Assembly (NCBI GenBank): GCA_013298865.1
Contig: JAAFJL010000025.1
Location: 1-42,705, forward strand
DNA length: 42,705 bases
DNA from: Cytophagales bacterium
GTDB taxonomy: Bacteria > Bacteroidota > Bacteroidia > Cytophagales > Spirosomataceae
Reading direction: 5' to 3'
Both the position numbers and the translations under genes were made by a program. Below are positions 24,726 through 33,926 of this stretch, in pieces (the stretch's first letter is position 1; every line of letters starts with the position of its first letter). The notes below the pieces were generated by a model. That model saw nothing but the letters and a program-made list of their open reading frames with translations, was not told the origin of the DNA and did no database searches.

Positions 24726-25859
24726 CTACAATCTATCCTTAAAACTCTCATAACCAAAAGACTTTATCAATTCAAAAGTTTCGTTTTCTCGCCAAATACC
24801 AATTGAGGGCAAACCTACACCGTTGAAAGTTGTGGTTTTAACCATTGTATAATGAATCATATCATCAAATACGATGCTATCGCCAATTTGGAGGGGTTTG
24901 TCGAAACTATAATCTCCGTAAAAATCTCCTGCCAAACAAGTCATTCCTCCAAAACGGTAGGTAGGTTTCCCTTCCACAGGCTCGTGATATGCTCCCAAAA
25001 TTTTAGGTTTATAGGGCATTTCTAATGTATCGGGCAAATGTGCCGCAAAACTCATATCCAAAATTGCTACATCAATTCCTTGGGCATCAACAATATCCAA
25101 AACCGTAGAAGTAAGATAGCCCGTTTTCCAACCAACTGCCGAGCCTGGTTCCATGATAATAGCGAGATTGGGATAACGTTTTTTTAGATTTCTCAGTAAA
25201 CCTATCAGGTGTTCTATATTATATCCTTCCTTCGTCATGAGGTGTCCTCCGCCTAAATTCAGCCATTTTACTTGGGGCAATAAATCTCCAAAACGCTCTT
25301 CTATGGCATTCAAAGTTCGTTCTAAAGTAAAGGAGTCGTTTTCGCATAATGTATGTGAATGTAAACCTTCTACACCTTCGGGCAAACGCTGACCGAGTGC
25401 ATCACGAGTCATGCCCAGCCGAGAACCAGCAATACATGGATTGTACATATCTGTCTCAACCTCAGAGTATTGCGGATTTATTCTTACACCGCAAGAGATT
25501 CCATTGGCACGAGCGGTTGCTCCAAATTTCTCTAATTGTTTCAAAGAATTAAAGGTGATATTAGATGAATAAGACATCAGTTCATCAAACTCTGATTCCA
25601 AATATGCAGGTGAATACACGTGTGCTTTAGACCCCATTTCCTCAAAACCTAAACGGGCTTCATGAAGAGAACTTGCCGTTGAACCTGCTAAGTATTGTTT
25701 CACCAATGGGAAGGTACTATACATCGAAAAACCTTTTAAGGCACAAATAATTTCTATGTCAGCTTGTTGCTGAACATATTGCATCAACTCTAAATTTTTA
25801 CGAAGCAATGAATCTTCTAAAACGTAACAAGGTGACGGTATTTTTGAAAAATCAATCAT
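24726..25859 (-). CDS. nspC: Carboxynorspermidine decarboxylase NspC
   Basis: This PLP enzyme of the alanine-racemase-like fold decarboxylates carboxynorspermidine or carboxyspermidine to norspermidine or spermidine in the alternative polyamine route. The 377-residue length is normal. Visible are ICALKGFSMYS with PLP lysine Lys42, GVRINPQYSEVE, GLHSHTLCEN, LNLGGGHLMTKEGY (PLP phosphate binding), EPGSAVGW, FGGMTCLAGD and, near the end, DMIHYTMVKTTTFNGV. The partner carboxynorspermidine dehydrogenase is not adjacent. Upstream is a pair of inverted heptamer arrays. Confidence 0.95.
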   Translation of the reverse strand: MIDFSKIPSPCYVLEDSLLRKNLELMQYVQQQADIEIICALKGFSMYSTFPLVKQYLAGSTASSLHEARLGFEEMGSKAHVYSPAYLESEFDELMSYSSNITFNSLKQLEKFGATARANGISCGVRINPQYSEVETDMYNPCIAGSRLGMTRDALGQRLPEGVEGLHSHTLCENDSFTLERTLNAIEERFGDLLPQVKWLNLGGGHLMTKEGYNIEHLIGLLRNLKKRYPNLAIIMEPGSAVGWKTGYLTSTVLDIVDAQGIDVAILDMSFAAHLPDTLEMPYKPKILGAYHEPVEGKPTYRFGGMTCLAGDFYGDYSFDKPLQIGDSIVFDDMIHYTMVKTTTFNGVGLPSIGIWRENETFELIKSFGYESFKDRL

Positions 25860-25916
25860 GATATTTGTTGTAACACGACTTTACAAGCCGTGAATGAATG
25901 AATCAATTGAAGTTAT

Positions 25917-26087
25917 GTACTAAGTCTTTAGTATTAGGTATTAAGATGTCCCGTTCTGAAAGTAAAATAATACAACGGATGTTTATACTTCATTACAAAA
26001 TTTTATTTTAGAATAGCCCTTTGTTTCTATTATTCGTTTTGTGTCAAATACTTAGGACTTAATACATAATACTTTGGACAAAACTTT
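25917..26087. repeat. Inverted pair of 7-base-period arrays between nspC and the CocE gene
   Basis: Five heptamers in phase at 25917-25951 (such as GTACTAA, GTATTAG) and six at 26046-26087 (such as TAATACA, TAATACT). The arrays are inverse copies: 25924-25945 pairs with 26058-26079 with four mismatches in 22. The bases between (25952-26045) show nothing recognised. Confidence 0.65.
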
Positions 26088-26090
26088 TAT

Positions 26091-27974
26091 TTACTCTAAA
26101 ATTCCAATTTTCAAGTAGCTTTCTGCTCCTTTTTGGTGAAACACTTTGTGCGTAGCCTTCTGATAATCAGACTCTTCTGCTTTGAAAATATTCATAAATT
26201 TCTGTGGATTACGGTCTGCCCACGGGAAACATGAACTCTGAATCTGCACCATTATCTTATGTCCCTTTTTGAACGTATGCAATACATCTTGTAGTTCCAA
26301 ACTCAGGTCAGTTACTTGATTTGGCACAAAAGGTTCTGGTTTCGATTCACTATTTCTGTATTTCCCTCGAATAATTTCTGAACGTACCAATTGCTGATAA
26401 TTCCCCAAAACAACTTCTGATTTTGGGTCAGGGTTCTCGGTATCTTTTGGATAAACGTCAATCACCTTCACGACCCAATCGGCATCTGTTCCTGTGGTAG
26501 AAACCTTTAAAAATGCTTTAATGATTCCCGAAAGTGTCATATCTTTTTCTAAAATATCAGTCTGAAAGCTAATAACATCTGGTCGAGAATAGGCAAAACG
26601 TTGGTCACCCACCATATACGAAGATGAAAATCCATCATTAATTTTTGCGTAAAAAGGTACAGGTTTATTAGGGTCAGAGATGTACTCAGTCGAAGCATTT
26701 TCTGCCGAGGGAGCATCAAAACCAAGTTTTCCGTTGGGTTGGAGATACAAATTTTTCTCCTGAGTCCCTTTGGCAGGATAAGTATCAAACGAACGCCATT
26801 TATTAGTTCCAGTTTCAAAGAGAGTGGCTTCGGGTAAATCCAGAGGTTTAGAGTCATCAATCAAATAATGACGAAAGAATTTTGCTTCAATATTTTCTTG
26901 AAAGTAAGGAGAAACCTTTGACCCAAAATCAACATCTGCTAAAAATTGACCCGATGAATCTTCCCAACCTCCGTGCGTCCAAGGACCAACCACAAAAATA
27001 TTTTTGATGTTTGGATTTTGTTTCTCAATGGCTTTGTAGGTATTAAAAGTTCCAAATAAATCTTGTTCGTCGTACCAACCACCCACAATCATCACAGCGT
27101 GCTTAATTCCTTTGAGATGGGGTAAAATATTGCGTATTTTCCAATGTTCATCATAATCTGGATGATCAAAAGGTTCACGATAAAATGAGTTTTTACCTTT
27201 ATAAAAACCCTCCTCTGAGTTTTTTGTAGTCTTAACTTCATTCAAATAATAGTCGTATCCGTCAGGGTTATTTGTTTCAAAATAAACTGGCGGGGAAGTA
27301 GTAGTAGGCTTTGATTGATCTTGAAAATAATTATAAAATCCAAAGTTCGCCGCAATCATGAAAGCACCGTTATGGAATGTATCATCTCTACGTAAATCTG
27401 CCATGGGTGCTTGTGGCGAAGACGCTTTCAAGGCTGGATGTTCAGAAACTGACCCCGCCGATGTGAAAAAGCCTGGATAAGAAATACCCCATTGACCAAC
27501 TTTTCCATTATTATTTTTGATGTTTTTTACAAGCCAGTCAATCGTATCGTATGTATCTGAGGCTTCATCAATATCAGTTTTTGTCTTTTTATTATCAATA
27601 TGAGGAGTCATTTCAACAAACTTTCCTTCGGAAGCCCAACGTCCCCTAACATCCTGATATACAACAATATAGTTTTCTCTAAGCATGAAAGGATTTGGTC
27701 CAATTCGTCTTTGAAATTTGTTAGCTCCGTAGGGCGAACAAGTGTAAGGCGTACGACTCATGATGATAGGAAACTTCTTAGTCAAATCTTTCGGAGCATA
27801 GATTTGGGTAAATAATTTCACTCCATCCCGCATCTGAACCATCACTTCAGTCTTAGTATAGTTAGCACGGACATAAGCACTGTCTTGCGAAAGTGTAAAT
27901 GGATAAGGAGATTCTGATTTTTGGGCATTTACCAAAATAGGAAAAAGCAAAAGGCACAAGAGTATTTTTTTCAT
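26091..27974 (-). CDS. Exported CocE/NonD family hydrolase (X-Pro dipeptidyl-peptidase S15-like)
   Basis: An upstream in-frame ATG at 27998 would add eight residues before the signal; Met at 27974 gives a normal signal MKKILLCLLLFPILVNAQ, so it is preferred (627 residues). The alpha/beta hydrolase domain shows RDGVKLFTQIYAPKD, YIVVYQDVRGRWASEG, and the nucleophile elbow GQWGISYPGFF (G-x-S-Y-x-G), with VGGWYDEQDLFGT and VVGPWTHGGW supplying the Asp and His region. The C-terminal part (from about residue 400) is the jelly-roll X-Pro dipeptidyl-peptidase C domain. Relatives include cocaine esterase, glutaryl-7-ACA acylase and alpha-amino-acid ester hydrolases. The substrate is not evident, and the enzyme is likely periplasmic. 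Confidence 0.9.
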   Translation of the reverse strand: MKKILLCLLLFPILVNAQKSESPYPFTLSQDSAYVRANYTKTEVMVQMRDGVKLFTQIYAPKDLTKKFPIIMSRTPYTCSPYGANKFQRRIGPNPFMLRENYIVVYQDVRGRWASEGKFVEMTPHIDNKKTKTDIDEASDTYDTIDWLVKNIKNNNGKVGQWGISYPGFFTSAGSVSEHPALKASSPQAPMADLRRDDTFHNGAFMIAANFGFYNYFQDQSKPTTTSPPVYFETNNPDGYDYYLNEVKTTKNSEEGFYKGKNSFYREPFDHPDYDEHWKIRNILPHLKGIKHAVMIVGGWYDEQDLFGTFNTYKAIEKQNPNIKNIFVVGPWTHGGWEDSSGQFLADVDFGSKVSPYFQENIEAKFFRHYLIDDSKPLDLPEATLFETGTNKWRSFDTYPAKGTQEKNLYLQPNGKLGFDAPSAENASTEYISDPNKPVPFYAKINDGFSSSYMVGDQRFAYSRPDVISFQTDILEKDMTLSGIIKAFLKVSTTGTDADWVVKVIDVYPKDTENPDPKSEVVLGNYQQLVRSEIIRGKYRNSESKPEPFVPNQVTDLSLELQDVLHTFKKGHKIMVQIQSSCFPWADRNPQKFMNIFKAEESDYQKATHKVFHQKGAESYLKIGILE

Positions 27975-28023
27975 TTTATTATTGTTGATAAGAAACATGA
28001 GTACAATTTACAGCAAAGCAAGC

Positions 28024-28052
28024 AAAAGCTAAACTTGATTGAGTAATTTTGT
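28024..28052 (+). promoter_or_regulatory. Putative promoter of the S9 peptidase gene, shared 29-bp motif
   Basis: It is identical over 29 bases to the hisG upstream motif (13028-13056, minus strand). It contains TAATTTTG, a fit to TAnnTTTG, and ends 73 bases before the ATG at 28126, close to the 80-base spacing at hisG. It lies in the divergent gap with the CocE gene. Confidence 0.6.
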
Positions 28053-28125
28053 ATTAGAAATGTAAACCACTTACGAATTGAAATCAAACAATTGAACAAT
28101 GTTTCACTAATAAAAAACCATCAAC

Positions 28126-30522
28126 ATGAAAGCATTTTTTCTATTTATTGCTACAATTATTTGTTTTCAAATCAATGCACAAGATGCAATTGGTTATAAA
28201 ACACCCCCAACTGCCATTTTGAATTTAGCAACTGCAAAACCATCCCCTGGTGTCAGTATCAATGATAAAGGTGATTGGATGTTGATTATTGAACGTAGTG
28301 CCATGCCTACTGTTGAAGAATTGGCACAACCCGAATTACGGATTGCAGGGCTACGGATTAATCCTAATAACTTTTCGCCAAGTCGCTCAACTTATGCCAT
28401 TGGTTTGTCTTTGAAAGATATTAAAACTGGTCAGGATTTTACAATTACTGGACTGCCAATAAACCTAAAGGCAGGTAATTTTCAATGGAGTCCGAACGAT
28501 GATAAAATTGCTTTTTCACAAACAAATGCAGATAATATTGACCTGTATGTGATTGATTTAAAGACTAAAAAAGCAAGTAAAACTAATCAAACACCTTTGA
28601 ATATTGTCATAAACGATTTGTCTTGGTTAGACAATAACAGCATTTTGTATTTTACAACTTTGAGTCCTGCCAAAGATGCTCCTAAAAAATCTTTGACCCC
28701 CAAAGGACCAACTGTTCAACAAAATATGGGTAAAGTAGCCGCAAGTGTAACCTACCAAGATTTGATAAAATCTCCCTATGACGAGCAACTTTTTGAATTT
28801 TATACAACTACTCAGTTAGTAAAAAATACCAATGGTGTGGAAACAAAAATTGGTATTCCTCAAATTTATAATTCTGCTATTGCGTCGCCAGATAAGAAAT
28901 ATTTTTTGGTAGAAAAAATTGAAAAACCTTTTAGTTATTTAGTGCCAGTAAATGGTTTTAATTCATCCATGATCATTACAGATTTAGATGGAAAAATAGT
29001 AAAAAATGTTGCTAAAATTCCAAGTTCAGAGCTTGCCCCAACGGGTTATGATAATGTGCTGAATGCTTCCAGAGGTCATTCTTGGATAAATACTTTGCCA
29101 AATACAATTACTTGGATTGAACCTTTAGATAGTGGTTTAATTAAAAAGAAAGTAGAGTTTCATGATGTTGCGTATATGCAAGCAGCCCCTTTCACGGCTA
29201 TGCCAACTGAGCTAATAAAAACGCCCATGAGAATGGGAAGTATTTCAGGATTGAGCGAAAATGAGATACTTTTTTCTGAATATTCAAGAGTAAAACATCA
29301 GCAAAAGTTGAGCAAGTTAGATTTCGTCAAGAAAGAGACAAAAAACTTAATTGACCGCAGTACAGATGATGCCTATAACGACCCAGGAACACCCGTAAAT
29401 GCGATGAATAAATTTGGTAAAAACACTATAAAAGTCTTGGCAAATCGTACTATTTTAATGCGAGGTGCGGGTTCTTCGCCCAAAGGAGACTTGCCTTTTT
29501 TGAATTCTTTTAATCTTGATACTAAAGAAACTAAAACACTTTGGAAATGCCAAGAACCTTATTATGAAGTAGTTACAGGGATTTTAGATTTTGATAAATT
29601 GAGTTTCGTAACCAGTCGTCAAGGACAAAACGAAACACCCAACTATTATTTGTACAACGGAGGAAATACAGGAAAACAACTAACAAATTTCCCTGACCCT
29701 CAGCCAGAATTGAGAGGAATCACGAAAGAAAAAATTACCTATAAACGCAAAGATGGTGTTGATTTGGCAGCAGATTTATACCTGCCAAAAGGATATTCAA
29801 AAGAAAAAGATGGTGCTTTACCCGTGATTATGTGGGCGTATCCTCGTGAGTTTAAGAGTAGCAATGATGCTGCTCAAATCAGAGGTAGTAAATATACATT
29901 TGTTCGAGTAAATTGGGGTTCACCAGTCTTTTGGGCAACGCAAGGTTATGCTGTTATGGACAACACAGAATTCCCGATTGTGGGCGAAGGTGACAAACAA
30001 CCCAACGATAATTTTATTGAACAATTGGTGTGGAATGCTGAAGCTGCGATTAATAAAATTGCCAATTTGGGCGTCGGCGACAGTACTCGTGTGGCAGTAG
30101 GTGGACATAGCTATGGGGCGTTTATGACTACGAATTTATTGGCACATTGCAAATTATTCAAAGCAGGAATTGCTCGTAGTGGGGCGTACAACCGTTCTTT
30201 GACTCCTTTTGGCTTCCAGAATGAAGAGCGTACTTATTGGCAAGCTCCAGAATTGTATTTTAAAATGAGTCCGTTTAGTTATGCGAATCAGATCAAAACG
30301 CCATTATTAATGATTCATGGAGAAATGGATAATAACCCTGGGACTTTCCCGATTCAGAGTGAACGATTATTTAATGCCATTAAAGGGCATGGCGGTACAG
30401 TACGGTTTGTACAATTGCCTTATGAAAGTCACGGTTATGCTGGAAAAGAAAATATCTTACATTTGCTTTGGGAACAACACGAGTGGTTAGAAAAGTATGT
30501 AAAAAACCGTCAGGCGAGATAG
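28126..30522 (+). CDS. Exported prolyl-oligopeptidase family (S9) serine peptidase, glutamyl-endopeptidase-like
   Basis: The 798-residue protein has a signal peptide (MKAFFLFIATIICFQINAQ), a long N-terminal beta-propeller region (repeats such as FQWSPNDDKIAFSQTNADNIDLYVIDL) and a C-terminal alpha/beta hydrolase domain. The catalytic triad is visible: Ser662 in GGHSYGAF, Asp735 in HGEMDNNPGT and His769 in YESHGYAG. The architecture and the TPPTAILNLATAKPSPGVSI start resemble the S9D group that includes the chloroplast glutamyl endopeptidase CGEP. It probably digests peptides in the periplasm. The next gene starts 6 bases after its stop, so the two form an operon. Confidence 0.9.
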   Translation: MKAFFLFIATIICFQINAQDAIGYKTPPTAILNLATAKPSPGVSINDKGDWMLIIERSAMPTVEELAQPELRIAGLRINPNNFSPSRSTYAIGLSLKDIKTGQDFTITGLPINLKAGNFQWSPNDDKIAFSQTNADNIDLYVIDLKTKKASKTNQTPLNIVINDLSWLDNNSILYFTTLSPAKDAPKKSLTPKGPTVQQNMGKVAASVTYQDLIKSPYDEQLFEFYTTTQLVKNTNGVETKIGIPQIYNSAIASPDKKYFLVEKIEKPFSYLVPVNGFNSSMIITDLDGKIVKNVAKIPSSELAPTGYDNVLNASRGHSWINTLPNTITWIEPLDSGLIKKKVEFHDVAYMQAAPFTAMPTELIKTPMRMGSISGLSENEILFSEYSRVKHQQKLSKLDFVKKETKNLIDRSTDDAYNDPGTPVNAMNKFGKNTIKVLANRTILMRGAGSSPKGDLPFLNSFNLDTKETKTLWKCQEPYYEVVTGILDFDKLSFVTSRQGQNETPNYYLYNGGNTGKQLTNFPDPQPELRGITKEKITYKRKDGVDLAADLYLPKGYSKEKDGALPVIMWAYPREFKSSNDAAQIRGSKYTFVRVNWGSPVFWATQGYAVMDNTEFPIVGEGDKQPNDNFIEQLVWNAEAAINKIANLGVGDSTRVAVGGHSYGAFMTTNLLAHCKLFKAGIARSGAYNRSLTPFGFQNEERTYWQAPELYFKMSPFSYANQIKTPLLMIHGEMDNNPGTFPIQSERLFNAIKGHGGTVRFVQLPYESHGYAGKENILHLLWEQHEWLEKYVKNRQAR

Positions 30523-30528
30523 GAAATT

Positions 30529-30996
30529 ATGACTAATCTTTTCAAAAAACTCAATTTTAAAGAACAGGAGGTAATTGTTTCAATCAATAGCCCTAAATCA
30601 TTTGATGCAGAACTTGTTGAAATGGAGACTTTTGCAACCATTGCCAAAACCTTAAACGAAGTATCTGAAATAGAATTCGCCTTATGTTTTGTTACAAAAC
30701 AAATGGAAGTTGACACTTTTATTGAGGAAGTTTATGACAAATTAAAGGGCGATGCGATTCTCTGGATGTGCTATCCGAAAGGAAGTTCTAAAAATTATCA
30801 ATGTGAATTTAACCGTGATACTGGTTGGGCAATGCTCGCACAAAAAGGTTTAGAAACTGTCAGACAAGTAGCAATTGATGAAGATTGGAGTGCTTTACGT
30901 TTCAGAAAAGTTGAATTCGTAAAAACTATCACAAGACGAGAAAGTTACGCACTAACAGAGGAGGCAAAAAAGAGAACTCCTCAGAAAGGGGTTTAG
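30529..30996 (+). CDS. Hypothetical protein, DUF3052-like
   Basis: The 155-residue soluble protein has no signal or membrane segment. The region ILWMCYPKGSSKNYQCEFNRDTGWAMLAQKGLETVRQVAIDEDWSALRFRKV resembles the pattern of DUF3052-type proteins (IW...PK, then a helix, then dWs..R); I hold this as a weak similarity. The front part (VIVSINSPKSFDAELVEM) is strand-helix. The C-terminal tail is basic (TEEAKKRTPQKGV). It is translated just behind the S9 peptidase (6-base gap), but as a cytoplasmic protein it has no evident link to it. Confidence 0.65.
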   Translation: MTNLFKKLNFKEQEVIVSINSPKSFDAELVEMETFATIAKTLNEVSEIEFALCFVTKQMEVDTFIEEVYDKLKGDAILWMCYPKGSSKNYQCEFNRDTGWAMLAQKGLETVRQVAIDEDWSALRFRKVEFVKTITRRESYALTEEAKKRTPQKGV

Positions 30997-31044
30997 ACTT
31001 AGCTGATTTTATAACGTTCATTAAGATATTTTCAATTTGTTTCC

Positions 31045-31659
31045 TCAAATCAATTTCTGATGAGCCGCCAATTTTATGAGCGATGCTGTGTTATTTACCT
31101 CAAATTTTGTTAGCAGATTTTTTCTGTGACTGTCAATAGTAAGGACACTTACAAATAATTTATCTGCGATTTGTTGGCTGGTAAGTCCTTCTGCGATGTG
31201 TTCCAATACCTCTTTTTCACGGGGAGTCAATATTGTGGTTGGTTTTGGATTTTCGGCTGAGGTACTTGTTTCCAAATTTACATTCATAAAATAACTCCCT
31301 GTATGCACCTGATGGATAGCCATGAGGATTTCTTCTTTGGAGGAATTTTTGAGCAAATAGCCCATTGCTCCATTCTGAATCATCCGAGAAATATAACTTC
31401 TTTCAGAAAAAGTACTAAGTGCAATGCACCGCACATCTGGGAATTCCTCTTTGATTTTTTTGCATAATTCTATCCCACTAATATCTGGTAGATTAATGTC
31501 GAGAAAGGCAATATCAATGCTATTTTCTTTCAAAAAAGCGATGGCATCAAAGGCATTTGAGGCTGTACCGACAACCGTTATCGTGTCATTATCTGCTAAT
31601 AAAGCCTTGATTCCCTCTAAAATAAGCGGATGGTCATCTACAATTAGGATTTTTATCAT
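31045..31659 (-). CDS. NarL/LuxR-type response regulator
   Basis: The 204-residue protein has a receiver domain (residues 1-120) with the acidic pocket Asp8-Asp9, phosphoacceptor Asp54 in FLDINLPD, Thr/Ser at ALSTFSE and Lys in YLLKN. A LuxR-type HTH (about 143-200) follows, with LTPREKEVLEHIAEGLTSQQIADKLFVSVLTIDSHRKNLLTKF. It is the likely partner of the histidine kinase 186 bases upstream on the same strand. The gap contains a large inverted repeat that could alter expression relative to the kinase. Confidence 0.95.
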   Translation of the reverse strand: MIKILIVDDHPLILEGIKALLADNDTITVVGTASNAFDAIAFLKENSIDIAFLDINLPDISGIELCKKIKEEFPDVRCIALSTFSERSYISRMIQNGAMGYLLKNSSKEEILMAIHQVHTGSYFMNVNLETSTSAENPKPTTILTPREKEVLEHIAEGLTSQQIADKLFVSVLTIDSHRKNLLTKFEVNNTASLIKLAAHQKLI

Positions 31660-31707
31660 GTTAAGTTTTGAACCTGTTTAATCTTATTCCTTTCGTTGTA
31701 AATAGTC

Positions 31708-31803
31708 TCATTTTCAATCTGATAGTTCAAAATTTATTCAACGTAGCTCTGCTATCAGTTCCACTGTGGATTTATAAATTTTAAACTATCAGATTAAAAA
31801 TGA
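31708..31803. repeat. 30-bp inverted repeat between histidine kinase and response regulator
   Basis: Arms 31708-31737 and 31774-31803 pair in 28 of 30 positions (core CTGATAGTT with AACTATCAG), enclosing a 36-base loop that itself contains CCACTGTGG. Both mismatches are G/A changes that could still allow G-U pairing on one strand. It could be a dispersed palindromic element or a hairpin in the kinase-regulator mRNA. Confidence 0.85.
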
Positions 31804-31845
31804 AATCAATTTGTATCGGGCGACGATTCGCTCAAAACGAAAAGA

Positions 31846-33834
31846 TTAAACAGGTTCATTTTCGATTTCGATGAGTGTCAATGTTCCTTTTCCTTCCGAA
31901 GATTGAATGTCTATTTTTCCATTCAGATATGCTACTCTATTTTCTACATTTTGCATTCCAATTCCTTTGGCTTCGTTTAATTTATTGATGTCAAAACCTT
32001 TTCCGTTGTCTTCTACACTGATGGTCAGGTGTTGGTCGTCTTGGTTTAGTTGCACAAATACTTCTGTTGCCTCGGCGTGTTTGAGGGTATTATTGAGTAA
32101 TTCTTGAATAATTCGATAAATGGTAACCTCCACGGTTTGGTCTAATCTTTTATCAAAATTGTAGGATTGGAAATACACTTTTATTATACCAGACTGCGAA
32201 ATTCCCTCACAGAAGTCATTGAGGGCATCTTTTAGTCCAAATTTCAACAGAGCTTCGGGCATCATGCTATGTGCCACACGTCGCATTTCGGCAATGGCAT
32301 TGTCTAATTGTCCCAAGGCACGGGAGAAAGTATTAGCACTTTGTTCGGATAAAATTACATTTCCAGTCATGTTATTGAGGGTGAGTTTAATGCCAGATAA
32401 CAGACCACCGAGTCCATCGTGTAAATCACGGGCAAGGCGGCTACGTTCTTCTTCTTGTCCTTGAATGATGGACTCAGAGGCGGTTAATTGTTTTTCTTTT
32501 TGGAGGGTAAGAATCTCATTTTCAGCTAATTTTCTACGGTAGTTGATATTGCGATAGCCGATAAAACCTATCAAAGCCACAACAAAAAGACCAGCTATTA
32601 GGCTGTAAATGAGAGTGTTCTGTTTTTGTAAAACAATATCCTTTTGAGCTTTTTGCTTTTCTAAATCAATGATTTGTGTTTGTTTTTTTTCTGATTCATA
32701 CTTAATATTCCAAAAAAGAGCCTTGTTTGTATTTTCGACTATATCTAAACTGTCTTTAAGATTCTTTGATTTTTCTAAGTATGAATGAGCTTCTTTATAA
32801 CGGTGAGAAGATTTTTCAATGGTGGATAAATTGAGGAAAATATTAACTTTTGAAGCTCCATTTTGATTTTTTAATAATTCCAAAAATATCTGTTGAGCTT
32901 CATAATATTTTTTTAGTTTCATCAAAATTTCTCCTTTATTAAATTTAGTAGCATTTAAGTCCATTTTGTTGCCCTCTCTCAAATATAATTCTATCACTTT
33001 GTTAAGATAATTTAACGCTAATTCATAGTTCTTTTTATTGCTCTCAATCATACTTGATAACTCATAAAAATAGGTATAATAGGAATCAAAATTTGTAGAG
33101 TCTATTGTTTTTTTAAATAACTTTAATTCTATTTCTGCCTCGTAATTTTTACCCAATAAAATCAAAGACTTTATCCTATTATTATTGGCTGGAATAAGAC
33201 CCCAATAGGTATTATTGAAATCACCATTCACAAACTTTTCACCATGCTTTATAGCTTGTAGCGAAAATTTGAGAGATTCTTCATATTTACCAAGTGTTAT
33301 ATACATATCAGAAATCATAACACAGCCATTATAAGATATTCCCTGGTCTATATTTTTAAAATACTCATAGGCATCTAATAAATACTTCAAACTTGTATTA
33401 TAGTCTCCATAAAAATTGGTAATATTTGTCAAATCCCCATAAATCATGAATTTTGTTTTTTTTGCCCATTTTTGGTCTTTGTATTTATCACAATACAAAA
33501 TTGCTTGTTGAAAAATCTCATAACTTTTTATAGGCTTATTTTGCACCATAGCAATATTTGCTTTTGTTTTAATACAATTTGCAATACCTTCAAAATGATT
33601 AGTTTGTCTAAAAATCTCCTCTGCCTTTGTGTTATACTTTATTGCTCTATTTACATTGATAAAAAGATAGCTCAAAGCGTACCATTCGTAGTTTTTCCCT
33701 CGTTTTAGTAAATTTTTTTCAATCAGAATATGTTTTGTCTCCAATGTATCAATATCAGTTTGTGAATATACATTTGAGCCAATGAGTAGGATGAAAATTC
33801 CCAGAAGTAATCGTGAAAATGTTTTGCAAATCAT
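31846..33834 (-). CDS. TPR-containing sensor histidine kinase (HisKA_3 type)
   Basis: The 662-residue protein has a signal peptide (ending NVYSQ), periplasmic TPR-like helices (about residues 30-390, with pairs such as YNTKAEEIFRQTNHFEGIA), one membrane helix (TLIYSLIAGLFVVALIGFIGY, about 405-425), a coiled coil, the HisKA_3 dimerisation domain with phosphoacceptor His472 in RDLHDGLGG, and a GHKL ATPase (N box ELLNNTLKHA, G1 DNGKGFD, G2 GIGMQN). This layout is common in Bacteroidota and pairs with NarL-type regulators such as the one downstream. The signal sensed is unknown. It is divergent from the run of surface-protein genes. Confidence 0.93.
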   Translation of the reverse strand: MICKTFSRLLLGIFILLIGSNVYSQTDIDTLETKHILIEKNLLKRGKNYEWYALSYLFINVNRAIKYNTKAEEIFRQTNHFEGIANCIKTKANIAMVQNKPIKSYEIFQQAILYCDKYKDQKWAKKTKFMIYGDLTNITNFYGDYNTSLKYLLDAYEYFKNIDQGISYNGCVMISDMYITLGKYEESLKFSLQAIKHGEKFVNGDFNNTYWGLIPANNNRIKSLILLGKNYEAEIELKLFKKTIDSTNFDSYYTYFYELSSMIESNKKNYELALNYLNKVIELYLREGNKMDLNATKFNKGEILMKLKKYYEAQQIFLELLKNQNGASKVNIFLNLSTIEKSSHRYKEAHSYLEKSKNLKDSLDIVENTNKALFWNIKYESEKKQTQIIDLEKQKAQKDIVLQKQNTLIYSLIAGLFVVALIGFIGYRNINYRRKLAENEILTLQKEKQLTASESIIQGQEEERSRLARDLHDGLGGLLSGIKLTLNNMTGNVILSEQSANTFSRALGQLDNAIAEMRRVAHSMMPEALLKFGLKDALNDFCEGISQSGIIKVYFQSYNFDKRLDQTVEVTIYRIIQELLNNTLKHAEATEVFVQLNQDDQHLTISVEDNGKGFDINKLNEAKGIGMQNVENRVAYLNGKIDIQSSEGKGTLTLIEIENEPV

Positions 33835-33857
33835 GTCGTCAGATTTTATACAAATTT

Positions 33858-33865
33858 CAAAAATA
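33858..33865 (-). promoter_or_regulatory. Putative -7 box of the histidine kinase gene
   Basis: TATTTTTG on the minus strand fits TAnnTTTG and lies 23 bases before the kinase start codon, with the 47-bp near-palindrome directly upstream of it. Confidence 0.45.
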
Positions 33866-33879
33866 AAACCGTTTAATAA

Positions 33880-33926
33880 AATCCCCTAAAAACAGGAGAT
33901 TTAAAATATCCTACTTTTTGGGGATT
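33880..33926. promoter_or_regulatory. 47-bp near-palindrome in the divergent promoter region
   Basis: The left half begins AATCCCCTAAAAACAGGA and the right half ends ATCCTACTTTTTGGGGATT; they are complementary with few mismatches and one bulge around a TTAAA centre. It lies just upstream of the kinase -7 box and about 100 bases before the lipoprotein gene at 34028, so it could be an operator for either or both. Confidence 0.6.

Noticed and set aside
30529-30996. Subunit of the S9 peptidase
   Set aside because: It is in the same operon but lacks a signal peptide, whereas the peptidase is exported.
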